From Pseudomonas sp. NC02 (GTDB lineage: Bacteria; Pseudomonadota; Gammaproteobacteria; Pseudomonadales; Pseudomonadaceae), in NCBI RefSeq assembly GCF_002874965.1, contig NZ_CP025624.1:2542001-2606000 (forward strand): 64,000 nt of DNA. The letters are read 5' to 3'. The position numbers and the translations under genes were made by a program. Of this stretch, positions 1 to 8,152 are shown piece by piece; position 1 is the first letter of the stretch; each line of letters opens with the position of its first letter. The notes beneath the pieces are model-generated. The model worked only from the letters and a program-made list of their open reading frames with translations. It searched no databases and was not told where the DNA came from.

Positions 1-325
1 TGGCGAAGCGGCCCATGTTCGCCACGGCACGGCTGGGACGATAGCAGTCGAAGACCTTCAAGCCGTAACCCTGCCTGGCCAACTCGGCCTGGACCCGTAC
101 CAGTGCCTTTGCCGCGTCGGCAGACAGCACGCATTCGGCTGCTTTGTAGCCGTCCAGCGGCGCTCCGGTGAAGTTGTGGGGGCTGGCGTAGCGAATGTCC
201 TGGGCGATGCTCGGGTCGAGGCTGCGCAGGTAAACCATGTTGGCCGGCATCGGCGTGTCTGCCGCTACCGGCGTGGCGAGCACGATCAGGCTCAGGGCGG
301 CAAGGGAAAGGGAAGAGTAGGGCAT
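1..325 (-). CDS. D-alanyl-D-alanine dipeptidase (VanX/DdpX family), 3' part cut by window edge
   Basis: The first 108 codons are visible. They begin with a Sec-type signal peptide (about residues 1-22, ending VAA) and continue into the VanX-like motifs DIRYA (43-47), NFTG (51-54) and DCYRPSRAV (about 94-102), typical of peptidase M15D. Family members are zinc enzymes that hydrolyse D-Ala-D-Ala in the periplasm, for peptidoglycan recycling or, in VanX, glycopeptide resistance. The zinc-binding SxHxxGxAxD segment would lie outside the window, so activity cannot be judged. No van genes are next to it, so a housekeeping role is more likely. The start ATG (323-325) gives the complete signal peptide. 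Confidence 0.85.
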   Translation of the reverse strand, partial: MPYSSLSLAALSLIVLATPVAADTPMPANMVYLRSLDPSIAQDIRYASPHNFTGAPLDGYKAAECVLSADAAKALVRVQAELARQGYGLKVFDCYRPSRAVANMGRFA

Positions 326-392
326 GGCGGGCCGGGCTCGGACGGTGGCTTAAGCGCGCCACACTAGCAATGCCCGCCCCATGCCGCCAGTG

Positions 393-1913
393 CTACGGCG
401 CGGCGTTGGGCACAAATGCCACGCTGCCACCGTCACGCTTGTGGAACAACCGTTCACCATTGTCCGGCTGGGTCGTGATGACCTGATGATCGTTGCCCAG
501 GTAGGCCAGCGGCGTCGGGTCATCCTTGGTGGACTGCGCGACAATAATTGTGCGCTTGGGATCAAAGGGGCGGCCGCTGGTTTTTTCCAGCCAGGCCATG
601 AACGCCGCACTGTCGCCCTGGCGCGGGAAGTCCTGGGTTTCGGCAACGTAGTAGAACGGCGTCCCGTGATTTTGCAGGTACATCGGTACCTTGTTGTCGA
701 CTTCCACCATCACCATCTGCCACTCGTTCCATGGCGCGCTTTTCACTGCTTGCGCTTGAACGTCCTCGGCGAAACGGGTCACGCCGCCATTGCCATTGGT
801 CCACGGATACACCACCCCGAGTACCAACAGCATCACCCCGGCAGCGATGCCGAACCCACGGTACCAACCCCGGCCGACCGTGCCTTTGCGGGCGATACGC
901 TCACTGACCCACCACGCCGCCAGCAACTGCGCGAACGGCACCAGCGGCAGCACGTAGTAACTGCGCCGGCTGCCACTGGCGGTGAAGAACACAAACAGCA
1001 GGCCCAGCCCCCACACCAGCCAACGGGTGTTGGGCGGGGTGTCGCGCCAATGCCGCACGGCGAGCCACAGGCCCAGCACCCAGCACGGCGCCCAGGGCAA
1101 GGTGTAGGCCGGCAGGTAGATCAGGTAGGTGTAGATCGGACCCATATGGTCGAACGGGTCGAAGAAGCGCACCACGTTTTCCCGGAACACCAGTTCCAGG
1201 CCGCTTGCACCGTAGGTCGGTGCGCCGTAGAGGTGGGACAGCACAAACGGGATCGCGTAGAACGCCCCGGCAATGATCACGGCCAGCACCAGCCGCAGGT
1301 TGAGGTGGCGTTTGTAGCGCTGTTCGCTGAGCAAGTGCGGCAACAGCACCAGGCCCGGCAGTACAAAGCCGATCAAACCCTTGAACAGTGATGTCGCCGC
1401 CAGTAACAGGAAGAACACCGTGTAGCGCCCCAGCCGCGTATCGTCCGGCCCGCGCCAATACCACCAGACGGCGGCGAGCACGCCGCATACGGTCAGCACG
1501 TCCGCCGTGGCCACCCGGGCCCAGAAGAGGAAGTAGAAGGTGGTCGCGAGCATCCAGCCGGCAATCAGGCCGGTGCCTTTGCGGAACAGTTGCTCGCCGA
1601 TCAGGTACACCAGCCAGATGCTCAGCCACGCCGAGATCACCGATGACAAGCGCAACGACCACGGCCCCAGGCCGCCCATCAGGTTGGCAAACCCGGTGAT
1701 CAGCCAATACGACGGCAAGGGTTTGTCGTAGTACGGGGTGCCCTTGAGGTACGGGTCGAAGTAGTCGCCGCTTTGCAGCATCTGCAGGGTGATGTTCGCC
1801 CAGCGGGTTTCCGGGCCCCACAGGTCGCGGGCGCCCAGGCCCAGCAGCAGGATCAGGGCCGACACGCCCAGGAGCAGCAGCAGGGCGCCGCGTTCGGTTT
1901 TCCAGAAGTTCAT
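393..1913 (-). CDS. GT-C family (ArnT/PMT-like, GT39/83) lipid-linked glycosyltransferase
   Basis: A 506-residue polytopic membrane protein with about a dozen hydrophobic segments and the ArnT/PMT_2 architecture. It would transfer a sugar from a polyprenyl-phosphate donor to an envelope acceptor in the periplasm. The first periplasmic loop holds DLWGPETRWA (30-39), where genuine ArnT proteins have PDETR, so one of the two usual acidic residues is missing. A later block (YYDKPLPSYW) matches the conserved YFEKP..YW region. It lies 60 bp downstream of arnT on the same strand and is probably co-transcribed. It may be a paralogue with another donor or acceptor, for example lipid A or another glycolipid. 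The membrane topology is clear; the substrate is not. Confidence 0.8.
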   Translation of the reverse strand: MNFWKTERGALLLLLGVSALILLLGLGARDLWGPETRWANITLQMLQSGDYFDPYLKGTPYYDKPLPSYWLITGFANLMGGLGPWSLRLSSVISAWLSIWLVYLIGEQLFRKGTGLIAGWMLATTFYFLFWARVATADVLTVCGVLAAVWWYWRGPDDTRLGRYTVFFLLLAATSLFKGLIGFVLPGLVLLPHLLSEQRYKRHLNLRLVLAVIIAGAFYAIPFVLSHLYGAPTYGASGLELVFRENVVRFFDPFDHMGPIYTYLIYLPAYTLPWAPCWVLGLWLAVRHWRDTPPNTRWLVWGLGLLFVFFTASGSRRSYYVLPLVPFAQLLAAWWVSERIARKGTVGRGWYRGFGIAAGVMLLVLGVVYPWTNGNGGVTRFAEDVQAQAVKSAPWNEWQMVMVEVDNKVPMYLQNHGTPFYYVAETQDFPRQGDSAAFMAWLEKTSGRPFDPKRTIIVAQSTKDDPTPLAYLGNDHQVITTQPDNGERLFHKRDGGSVAFVPNAAP

Positions 1914-1973
1914 GGAGCGGTTCCGATGTGGGATGAGTGTTGAATGGGGTCACCCCACATTAGGGCGCCTGTG

Positions 1974-3629
1974 TTACGGCAATTGCGGGTAGATGATGAT
2001 CTCCAGGTCACCCTTGTAATAACGCTTGCCCCCCAACGGCAGCTGGCCGGCTTCGCGCATTTCGCTGGTGCTCCTGACCCGCATCAGCACGCCCACCGAA
2101 CCTTGCTGGCGCGCCTGCTTGAGCCAGGCTTGAACGCTGTCGAGATCCACCTTGCGGTGCATCGAGTCGGCGTATTGCAGGCCGTAGCGCAGTTCGCCTT
2201 CAGTGTTGTAGAGCGTCACTTCGGGCCGGCGCAGGCGCCATGCCAGGGCCGACGCCGATTCCAGTTCGTTGCTCAGCAGCGCTTGCGTCTTTTGGAGCTC
2301 GTCCAGGTGCTGGAGCACGAACTGGTCAGGCATCTGGTTATCTTCGACCACCGCCGGCATGCCGGCGGGCAACAGCGCCACCAGCAGGCCAATGCCCAAC
2401 GCCGGCATCGCCCACAGCGCCAATGGGCGGAAGGCTTGAAGCAGGTTGGCGAGCATCCAGCCCATCAGCACGATGAACGTCAGGGACAGGTTGAACATCT
2501 CGCTGTGGCTGTTGCCGTACAACGGCCGGTCGATTTGCAGGTAGATCAGCGTCACCATCGCCGCGAGGCCGATGCCCAGGTTGAGCAGGCCATTGACGCG
2601 CAGCGCGCGGGTGCGGGCGTTGGCCAGCAGGTCGATCAACGCATGGCCCATCAGCAGCGCCAGCGGCAGCAGGCACGGCATGATGTAGGTCGGCAGCTTG
2701 CCGTTGCTCAGGCTGAAAAAGCCCAGGGGCAGCAGCAACCACAGCGCCAGGAAGACGATGGCCGGTTGGCGCTTTTCCTTCCAGGCCTTGCACAGTGTCG
2801 CCGGCAGCAGCGCCGCCCACGGCAGGCACGACACCACCATCAGCGGCAGGTAGAACCACCAGGGTCGTGCATGCTGGGCATTGTCGGAGGCAAACCGGCG
2901 GATGTGCTCGTGCCAGAAGAAGAAACGCCAGTAGTCCGGTTCCTGCAGGTGGATCGTCAGTGCCCAGGGCAGGCACACCACGGCCGCCACCAGAATCGCC
3001 AGCGGCCCGTAGCGCAGCAGTTCCCCCAGGCGACGCTGCCAGAGCATGTAAGGCAGGGCGATCAACACCGGCAGCAACCACGCCAGGAAACCCTTGGTCA
3101 TGAAACCCATGCCGCAGGCCACACCCAACAACGTCCAGCTGGCGAGGCGCGCACGGGGGGTGGAGCTGTCGAGGGCAAACCACAGCGCCGCCAGGCTCAG
3201 GTTGACCCAAAAGGTGAATTGCGGATCCAGGTTGGAATAACCGGCTTGCCCGGCCACCAGGCCGAAACTCATGTAGAGCAGCGCGCAGGCGAAGCTCTTG
3301 CGCGGGTCGTTCCATAGCCGGCGGGCGATCAGGTAGGCGAGCACGACGCTCAGGCCGGTGGTCAGGGCGGAAGCGATGCGCACGCCGAACAGGTTTTCAC
3401 CGAACAACGCCTGGCCCAGTGCGATGAGCCAGTAGCCGGCGGCGGGTTTTTCGAAATAGCGCACGCCCATGAAGTGCGGTGCCACCCAGTTGCCGCTGAT
3501 GAGCATTTCCTGGCTGATCTGGGCGTAGCGGGTTTCGTCAGGGATCCATAGGCCATGCAGGCCCAGTGGCAACAGATAGAACATCACGAATGCCAGTAGC
3601 AATACGGGCAATGGTTTAAGGCGGGTCAT
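1974..3629 (-). CDS. arnT: ArnT: undecaprenyl-phosphate-L-Ara4N lipid A transferase
   Basis: 551 residues, against about 550 for E. coli ArnT, with a PMT_2 N-terminal half of multiple membrane helices. The PDETRYAQ motif (30-37) in the first periplasmic loop and the [10 protein letters not shown] block (58-67) match the family. The enzyme moves 4-amino-4-deoxy-L-arabinose from undecaprenyl phosphate to lipid A phosphates in the inner membrane, lowering the charge of LPS and conferring polymyxin resistance. The other arn genes are not in the window, so this is an orphan arnT followed by a second GT-C gene. The 348 bp upstream are AT-rich and contain one copy of an 18-bp sequence that also precedes the LPS phosphatase-like gene at 3978-4661. 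Confidence 0.85.
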   Translation of the reverse strand: MTRLKPLPVLLLAFVMFYLLPLGLHGLWIPDETRYAQISQEMLISGNWVAPHFMGVRYFEKPAAGYWLIALGQALFGENLFGVRIASALTTGLSVVLAYLIARRLWNDPRKSFACALLYMSFGLVAGQAGYSNLDPQFTFWVNLSLAALWFALDSSTPRARLASWTLLGVACGMGFMTKGFLAWLLPVLIALPYMLWQRRLGELLRYGPLAILVAAVVCLPWALTIHLQEPDYWRFFFWHEHIRRFASDNAQHARPWWFYLPLMVVSCLPWAALLPATLCKAWKEKRQPAIVFLALWLLLPLGFFSLSNGKLPTYIMPCLLPLALLMGHALIDLLANARTRALRVNGLLNLGIGLAAMVTLIYLQIDRPLYGNSHSEMFNLSLTFIVLMGWMLANLLQAFRPLALWAMPALGIGLLVALLPAGMPAVVEDNQMPDQFVLQHLDELQKTQALLSNELESASALAWRLRRPEVTLYNTEGELRYGLQYADSMHRKVDLDSVQAWLKQARQQGSVGVLMRVRSTSEMREAGQLPLGGKRYYKGDLEIIIYPQLP

Positions 3630-3977
3630 GGCTATTGCACTCTCAAGCGGTATTGACGGTGAATCAGCGCGAGCGCTGGATCAGCCATGCGCGAGGGGTA
3701 GAAGGTAGTCGTGGTCGGGTAGAAATGCGGCACAGAACGTTATTCCTTAAACAGTCTGTTAGTGGGGGGGCGAAACTGAATATCCCTGTGCCCCAGTCAA
3801 GCTCGTTAAACGTGTGGCGTCCAATAAGTCATCGAAGGTCATCGTCATGTTGTTAACTTGTGAAAAGTTAGTGAGCTAATAATTTTTCTAAAAAAATCAA
3901 TTAAAACCATAGACGATGCCACGGTCTGGCTGTCTTTTTGCTGAACGAACTTGAATGATTAAATGTTAAGAAGTGTT
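3630..3977. other. AT-rich intergenic region upstream of arnT
   Basis: 348 bp without a convincing gene. The part from about 3840 to 3970 is markedly AT-rich for this genome and should hold the arnT promoter, reading leftwards. It contains one 18-bp element at 3929-3946. A 73-codon frame at 3635-3856 has no ribosome-binding site or protein-like composition and I do not call it. Confidence 0.6.
3929..3946 (-). promoter_or_regulatory. 18-bp direct repeat, copy 1 (upstream of arnT)
   Basis: Read on the minus strand: GTTCAGCAAAAAGACAGC. An identical 18-mer lies at 4765-4782 in the same orientation, upstream of the histidine phosphatase gene. It is 300 bp upstream of arnT. The sequence and its duplication are seen directly; a regulatory role is inferred. 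It does not match the ColR consensus as I know it, nor a PmrA-type CTTAAT repeat. Confidence 0.4.
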
Positions 3978-4661
3978 CTAAAGTTGTTTAAGCACGGCGG
4001 CCCAGTCCTTACTGTTCAAAATACCCAGCGCCTTGAACTTGCCATCGGGCAGCAGCTTTACAAACAATGCACTGCCGTATTCAGCATGGGCAGCGTGTGA
4101 GTAGCCCAATGCCTCCTCGAAGTCGCTGATGCAGGCGCTGTGGGTGACCACCAGCAGGTTGCGGTCCGCGTGTTTATGCGGGCGCAGTTCCTCGCCGATA
4201 GCAGGGCCGCAGATGGCCAGGGGCCCGGGTGACAATTCGGCCTTGCCGAACATGAAAAGCGAGGTCTGCGCGGTACGGGTAGTGGGGCTGCTCAGTACGT
4301 CGGTGTTTTCCATGCCCAGGGTCTGGAAGGCCTTGCCCACGGCACTGGCAGACAACGAGCCGAGCGTGGTCAGGCCGTCTGCCGGGCCCAGGCAAGGGTT
4401 GTTGGAGCGGTCACAGCGTTCCTCATGGCGGACCAGCACCACCAGGTCTCCGTTACGCCAGGCTTCCAGGGTTCCGGAGGTGAGCAGGCGGTGGCCCACG
4501 CCCAGGTCCAGCGGCGATCTTGGCCACCAGATGAACGCCGTTACTGCCAGGCTGATCATCACGATACCTGCCACGCCAAGCCACAGTTTGTTCAGCTGTT
4601 TTACAAATGCCCAGCGCGAGCGAGACTTGCTCAGGGTCAGGTCAACCACACTATTCACCAT
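3978..4661 (-). CDS. Ais/PmrG-like histidine phosphatase (LPS core heptose-phosphate phosphatase family)
   Basis: 227 residues with an N-terminal membrane anchor (about 28-46) and a periplasmic histidine-phosphatase domain. The phospho-acceptor motif VVLVRHEERCDRS (74-86, RHE at 78-80) closely follows the Ais/PmrG signature, which has RHAERCDRS. A second arginine is in SPTTRT (about 125-130) and the second catalytic histidine in VVTHS (171-175, H174). Ais removes the heptose(II) phosphate of the LPS core. That suits a neighbour of arnT, because both lower LPS negative charge. It is a separate transcription unit from arnT, but both carry the same 18-bp element upstream. I am sure of the superfamily and fairly sure of the Ais subfamily; the substrate is inferred. 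Confidence 0.75.
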   Translation of the reverse strand: MVNSVVDLTLSKSRSRWAFVKQLNKLWLGVAGIVMISLAVTAFIWWPRSPLDLGVGHRLLTSGTLEAWRNGDLVVLVRHEERCDRSNNPCLGPADGLTTLGSLSASAVGKAFQTLGMENTDVLSSPTTRTAQTSLFMFGKAELSPGPLAICGPAIGEELRPHKHADRNLLVVTHSACISDFEEALGYSHAAHAEYGSALFVKLLPDGKFKALGILNSKDWAAVLKQL

Positions 4662-4764
4662 TGGTAACTTCCAGGCGTTAATCCGGTAACTGGCAGCGGC
4701 AAGTTAGGCAGGCGCCAAGTGAGTAGCGCTGATGCAGGAATATGCAAAAGCGTGTCACAGGGGC

Positions 4765-4782
4765 GCTGTCTTTTTGCTGAAC
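4765..4782 (-). promoter_or_regulatory. 18-bp direct repeat, copy 2 (upstream of the Ais-like gene)
   Basis: Identical to 3929-3946 and in the same orientation, 103 bp upstream of the start of the Ais-like phosphatase gene and inside its presumed leader or promoter. An AT stretch (ATATAAAAAATTG) follows at about 4789-4801. A shared regulator of LPS-modifying genes is an inference from position only. Confidence 0.4.
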
Positions 4783-4811
4783 ATACCGATATAAAAAATT
4801 GTTCACTTGCA

Positions 4812-4919
4812 CTAACGGGCGTTTGAAATAACCAGCCTGTTATCTGCCCATGGACGGCAATTTAAAGTGCAGCAGGTGGCGGCCGGGTGAAATCGATGTG
4901 AAAAATTTGCAGGGGTCAT
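4812..4919 (-). CDS. Possible small Cys-rich leader ORF (35 codons)
   Basis: The ATG at 4919 is preceded by a strong ribosome-binding site (AAAAAGGAG, 7 nt spacing), and the frame runs 35 codons. The peptide contains a CCTLNC cysteine cluster in its middle. It lies 150 bp upstream of the Ais-like gene on the same strand and just downstream of the palindrome at 4940-4965. Cys-rich leader peptides sometimes mediate metal or sulphur sensing, but nothing here proves that. It could also be a chance frame. The ribosome-binding site is the only strong evidence. Confidence 0.3.
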   Translation of the reverse strand: MTPANFSHRFHPAATCCTLNCRPWADNRLVISNAR

Positions 4920-4939
4920 GGGGCGCTCCTTTTTCCCAT

Positions 4940-4965
4940 GGTTGTGACATAAAAATGTGACAACC
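4940..4965. promoter_or_regulatory. Operator-like palindrome before the ABC/FtsX operon
   Basis: Half sites GGTTGTGACAT and ATGTGACAACC are separated by AAAA: an 11-bp inverted repeat with one mismatch, ending 42 bp upstream of the ATG at 5008. A -10-like TATTCT follows at 4968-4973. The site also lies just upstream of the small ORF at 4812-4919 on the other strand, so it could control either direction. No regulator gene is adjacent. Confidence 0.5.
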
Positions 4966-5007
4966 GTTATTCTCCGGCTTAAGTCCAGAAGCTTGTGGGG
5001 AGGGGTG

Positions 5008-5676
5008 ATGCTGCAGGTACAAGGGGTATTCAAGAGTTATGGCACGCCGCAGGGGCCGTTGACCGTGCTGGCGGGTGTCGACCTGTACCTGGGAGCGCGC
5101 AGCAGCCTGGCGTTGATGGGTGAGTCGGGCAGTGGCAAAAGCACGCTGCTGCATTTGGTGGCCGGGCTCGACCAGGTCGACCGTGGCAGCATCCAGGTCG
5201 GCGACCAGCGCCTGGACCAGATGAGTGAGGCGCAACTGGCCCACTGGCGTCGCACCGAGATCGGCCTGGTGTTCCAGCAGTTCAACCTGATCGGCAGCCT
5301 GCGGGTCGAAGACAACCTGGCCTTCCAGGCGCGCCTGGCCGGGCGCCTCGATCCGGCGTGGCAAGCGCAGCTTGTGGAGCGACTCGGCCTGGGTGACTTG
5401 CTCAGGCGTTACCCCGAACAACTGTCCGGCGGCCAGCAGCAACGGGTAGCGGTAGGACGAGCCCTGGCGTCGCGCCCCGGCTTGCTGCTGGCGGACGAAC
5501 CCACCGGTAACCTCGACGAAGGCACCAGTGACGAAGTGCTGCAACTGCTGCTGGACCTGCTGCGGGACAGCCCCACCAGCTTGCTGATGGTCACCCACAG
5601 CCCGCGCATCGCGGCGCGCCTTGACCAGCAGGTGGTGTTGCATCGCGGCCAGGTACTCGCTGCGGACGCCCGCTGA
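5008..5676 (+). CDS. ABC transporter ATP-binding protein (MacB/LolD/AttE type)
   Basis: A 222-residue ATPase with Walker A GESGSGKST (38-46), signature LSGGQQQR (139-146), and Walker B with the DEPTGNLD extension (about 159-170) typical of the MacB/LolD/FtsE group. It partners the permease that starts 2 bp after its stop codon. The following CrtC-like lipoprotein makes the set resemble the AttEFGH systems known from Agrobacterium. It probably powers extraction or export of a lipid-like or envelope molecule. I chose ATG 5008 because GGGGAGG sits just upstream; a GTG at 4957 would add 17 unlikely residues and overlap the palindrome. Confidence 0.85.
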   Translation: MLQVQGVFKSYGTPQGPLTVLAGVDLYLGARSSLALMGESGSGKSTLLHLVAGLDQVDRGSIQVGDQRLDQMSEAQLAHWRRTEIGLVFQQFNLIGSLRVEDNLAFQARLAGRLDPAWQAQLVERLGLGDLLRRYPEQLSGGQQQRVAVGRALASRPGLLLADEPTGNLDEGTSDEVLQLLLDLLRDSPTSLLMVTHSPRIAARLDQQVVLHRGQVLAADAR

Positions 5677-5677
5677 C

Positions 5678-8152
5678 ATGCGCGTCTTCCACTGGACACT
5701 GCGCGCGCTGCTCAGCCATTGGCGGCGCCACCCTGTGCAATTCTTCAGTGTGCTCACTGGCCTGTGGCTGGCCACCGCGCTGTTGACCGGCGTGCAAGCC
5801 CTCAACAGCCAGGCGCGGGACAGCTACGCGCGGGCCAGCCAGCTGATCGGCGGCGAACCCCAGGCCAGCCTCAGTGCGCCGGACGGTGCCAGCTTCCCCC
5901 AGGCGCTGTTTGCCGACCTGCGCCGCGCCGGGTGGCCGGTGTCGCCGGTGGTGCAGGGCCGCGTGCAGCTCAAGGGCCATGAAGACCAGCGCCTGCAAGT
6001 GATGGGCATCGACCCGGTGTCGTTGCCCGGCGGTGGCGCGCTGGCCGGGCAGACCCTGGACCGGGCGCAGATGGTCGCGTTCTTCAACCCGCCGGGACGC
6101 ACCTGGATCGCGCCGCAGACCTTGCAGTCTCTGGGCCTGAAAGAGGGCGACCAGCCGCTGACAGCTGCCGGGCTGGCGCTGCCGCCGCTGCATGTTCAAG
6201 CGGACATGGCCCCCGGCGTCTTACTGACCGATATCGGCTTCGCCCAACCGCTGCTGGACATGCCCCAACGCCTGTCGCGGTTGCTGCTGGACAAGGCCTT
6301 TGCCGCCGCGCATCCCGCTCTGCCGCCGGAACTGGGCGCGCAACTGCAGCTCAAGCAGGCCGAGGAAAACAACCTCGCGCGCCTCACTGAAAGCTTCCAT
6401 CTGAACCTCGATGCGCTGGGCTTTCTGTCCTTTGTGGTGGGCCTGTTTATCGTGCATGCCGCCATCGGCCTGGCGCTGGAGCAGCGGCGCGGCCTGCTGC
6501 GAACCTTGCGGGCGTGCGGGGTCAGTGCGCGGATGCTGATCCTCAGCCTGGCGGTGGAACTCGGTGGCCTGGCCGTGCTGGGTGGCCTGGCGGGCGTGGC
6601 CAGCGGGTACTTGCTGGCCAGCCTGTTGCTGCCGGATGTAGCCGCCAGCTTGCGCGGCCTGTATGGCGCCGAGTTGCCCGGCCAACTGAGCCTCAGCCCG
6701 CTGTGGTGGCTCAGTGGCCTGGGCCTGGGTTTGCTCGGCGCGTTGCTCGCCGGGGCCAGCAGCCTGTGGCGGGCGGCGCGTTTGCCGTTGTTGGCGCTGG
6801 CCAATGCCCAGGCCTGGCACCAGGCCCATGGGCGCTGGCTGCGACGCCAGGGCTGGGTGGCGGGTTCGGCCTTACTGGTTGCGCTGTTGGCACTGGTATT
6901 TGGCGACAGCCTGGCCAGTGGTTTTGTATTGATGGCGGCCTTGTTGCTGGGCGCTGCGCTGGGCTTGCCGGTGGTGCTCAATGGCGTGCTCAAGGCGGTA
7001 TTGGGGCGCAGCCGTTCGGTGCTGGGGCAATGGTTTCTCGCCGATTGCCGCCAGCAGTTGCCGGCCCTGAGCCTGGCGCTGATGGCCTTGCTGCTGGCGT
7101 TGGCCGCCAATATCGGCGCGGGCTCGATGACCTCGGGCTTTCGCCAGACCTTCAACAACTGGCTGGAACAACGCCTGACCGCCGAGTTGTACCTCAACCC
7201 GCAAAACCCGGCCCAGGCCGAGGCGCTGCAAACCTGGCTGGTACAGCAGCCCCTGGTGCAGACAGTGCTGCCGACCTGGCAGGTTGCGGTGCAGTTGCAG
7301 GGGTGGCCGGCTGACCTGTTCGGCGTGGTCGACGACCCTACTTATCGCCAGCATTGGCCGCTGCTGGAAGCGGCGGCGAACCCATGGAGCCAGTTGTTGC
7401 AGGACGACAGCCTGATGCTCAGTGAGCAAATGGCACGCCGGCTCAAGGTGCGGCTGGGCGATGTGGTCAGCATCCCCACGCCCCAAGGTCCATGGTCGCC
7501 GAAGGTCGTGGGGATTTATGCCGACTACGGCAACCCCAAGGGCCACTTGCTGGTGAATTCGCGGCACCTGTTGCAGCACTGGCCGGGATTGTCGCCGGCG
7601 CGTTTCAACCTGCGGGTTTTGCCGGGCAACGTGCCGCCGCTGGTGCGTGCAGTACAGGAACGGTTTGCCCTCGAAGACAGCCGCATCGTCGACCAGCAGC
7701 AGCTCAAGGGCTGGTCGAGCCAGGTATTCGAACGAACTTTTGCCGCCACCGCCGCCCTTAACAGCCTGACCCTGGGCGTCGCCGGCGTGGCGTTGTTCAT
7801 CAGCCTGCTGACCCAGAGCCAAAGCCGTCTTGGCCAGTTGGCCCCGCTGTGGGCGCTGGGCGTGACACGACGCCAATTGATGCTGCTCAACCTCGGCCAG
7901 ACCTGGCTGCTGGCGGTGCTGACCCTGGTGCTGGCGTTGCCGCTGGGCTTGCTGCTGGCGTGGTGCCTGGACGTGGTGATCAACGTCCAGGCCTTCGGCT
8001 GGCGCCTGCCGTTGCAGGTGTTCCCGGGGCAACTGGCGCAACTGCTGGGCCTGGCGATGCTGGCCACCTTGCTGGCTTCGGCCTGGCCGTTGTGGCAGCT
8101 GTACCGCAGTCGCCCGGCGGATTTGCTGAGGACCTTTGCCAATGAAGATTAA
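5678..8152 (+). CDS. FtsX-like ABC permease (AttF/AttG type, tandem FtsX domains)
   Basis: 824 residues. An N-terminal membrane helix (about 20-40) is followed by a large periplasmic domain, then clusters of helices in the middle (about 240-460) and at the C-terminus (about 690-815). This layout fits an eight-to-ten-helix permease made of two FtsX units with extracytoplasmic domains. It is the membrane partner of the preceding ATPase. ATG 5678 was chosen because it is 2 bp after the ATPase stop and starts at the natural N-terminus; the upstream in-frame extension lies inside the ATPase gene. It overlaps the start of the lipoprotein gene by 11 bp, so the three genes are almost certainly one operon. 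Confidence 0.85.
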   Translation: MRVFHWTLRALLSHWRRHPVQFFSVLTGLWLATALLTGVQALNSQARDSYARASQLIGGEPQASLSAPDGASFPQALFADLRRAGWPVSPVVQGRVQLKGHEDQRLQVMGIDPVSLPGGGALAGQTLDRAQMVAFFNPPGRTWIAPQTLQSLGLKEGDQPLTAAGLALPPLHVQADMAPGVLLTDIGFAQPLLDMPQRLSRLLLDKAFAAAHPALPPELGAQLQLKQAEENNLARLTESFHLNLDALGFLSFVVGLFIVHAAIGLALEQRRGLLRTLRACGVSARMLILSLAVELGGLAVLGGLAGVASGYLLASLLLPDVAASLRGLYGAELPGQLSLSPLWWLSGLGLGLLGALLAGASSLWRAARLPLLALANAQAWHQAHGRWLRRQGWVAGSALLVALLALVFGDSLASGFVLMAALLLGAALGLPVVLNGVLKAVLGRSRSVLGQWFLADCRQQLPALSLALMALLLALAANIGAGSMTSGFRQTFNNWLEQRLTAELYLNPQNPAQAEALQTWLVQQPLVQTVLPTWQVAVQLQGWPADLFGVVDDPTYRQHWPLLEAAANPWSQLLQDDSLMLSEQMARRLKVRLGDVVSIPTPQGPWSPKVVGIYADYGNPKGHLLVNSRHLLQHWPGLSPARFNLRVLPGNVPPLVRAVQERFALEDSRIVDQQQLKGWSSQVFERTFAATAALNSLTLGVAGVALFISLLTQSQSRLGQLAPLWALGVTRRQLMLLNLGQTWLLAVLTLVLALPLGLLLAWCLDVVINVQAFGWRLPLQVFPGQLAQLLGLAMLATLLASAWPLWQLYRSRPADLLRTFANED

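Noticed and set aside
3635..3856. 73-codon frame upstream of arnT
   Set aside because: No ribosome-binding site, no protein-like composition, and it opposes the arnT promoter.
3929..4782. ColR or PmrA box for the duplicated 18-mer
   Set aside because: The core AAAAAG resembles part of the ColR consensus, but the GTG/CAC flank and spaced bases do not match, and no CTTAAT direct repeat is present.
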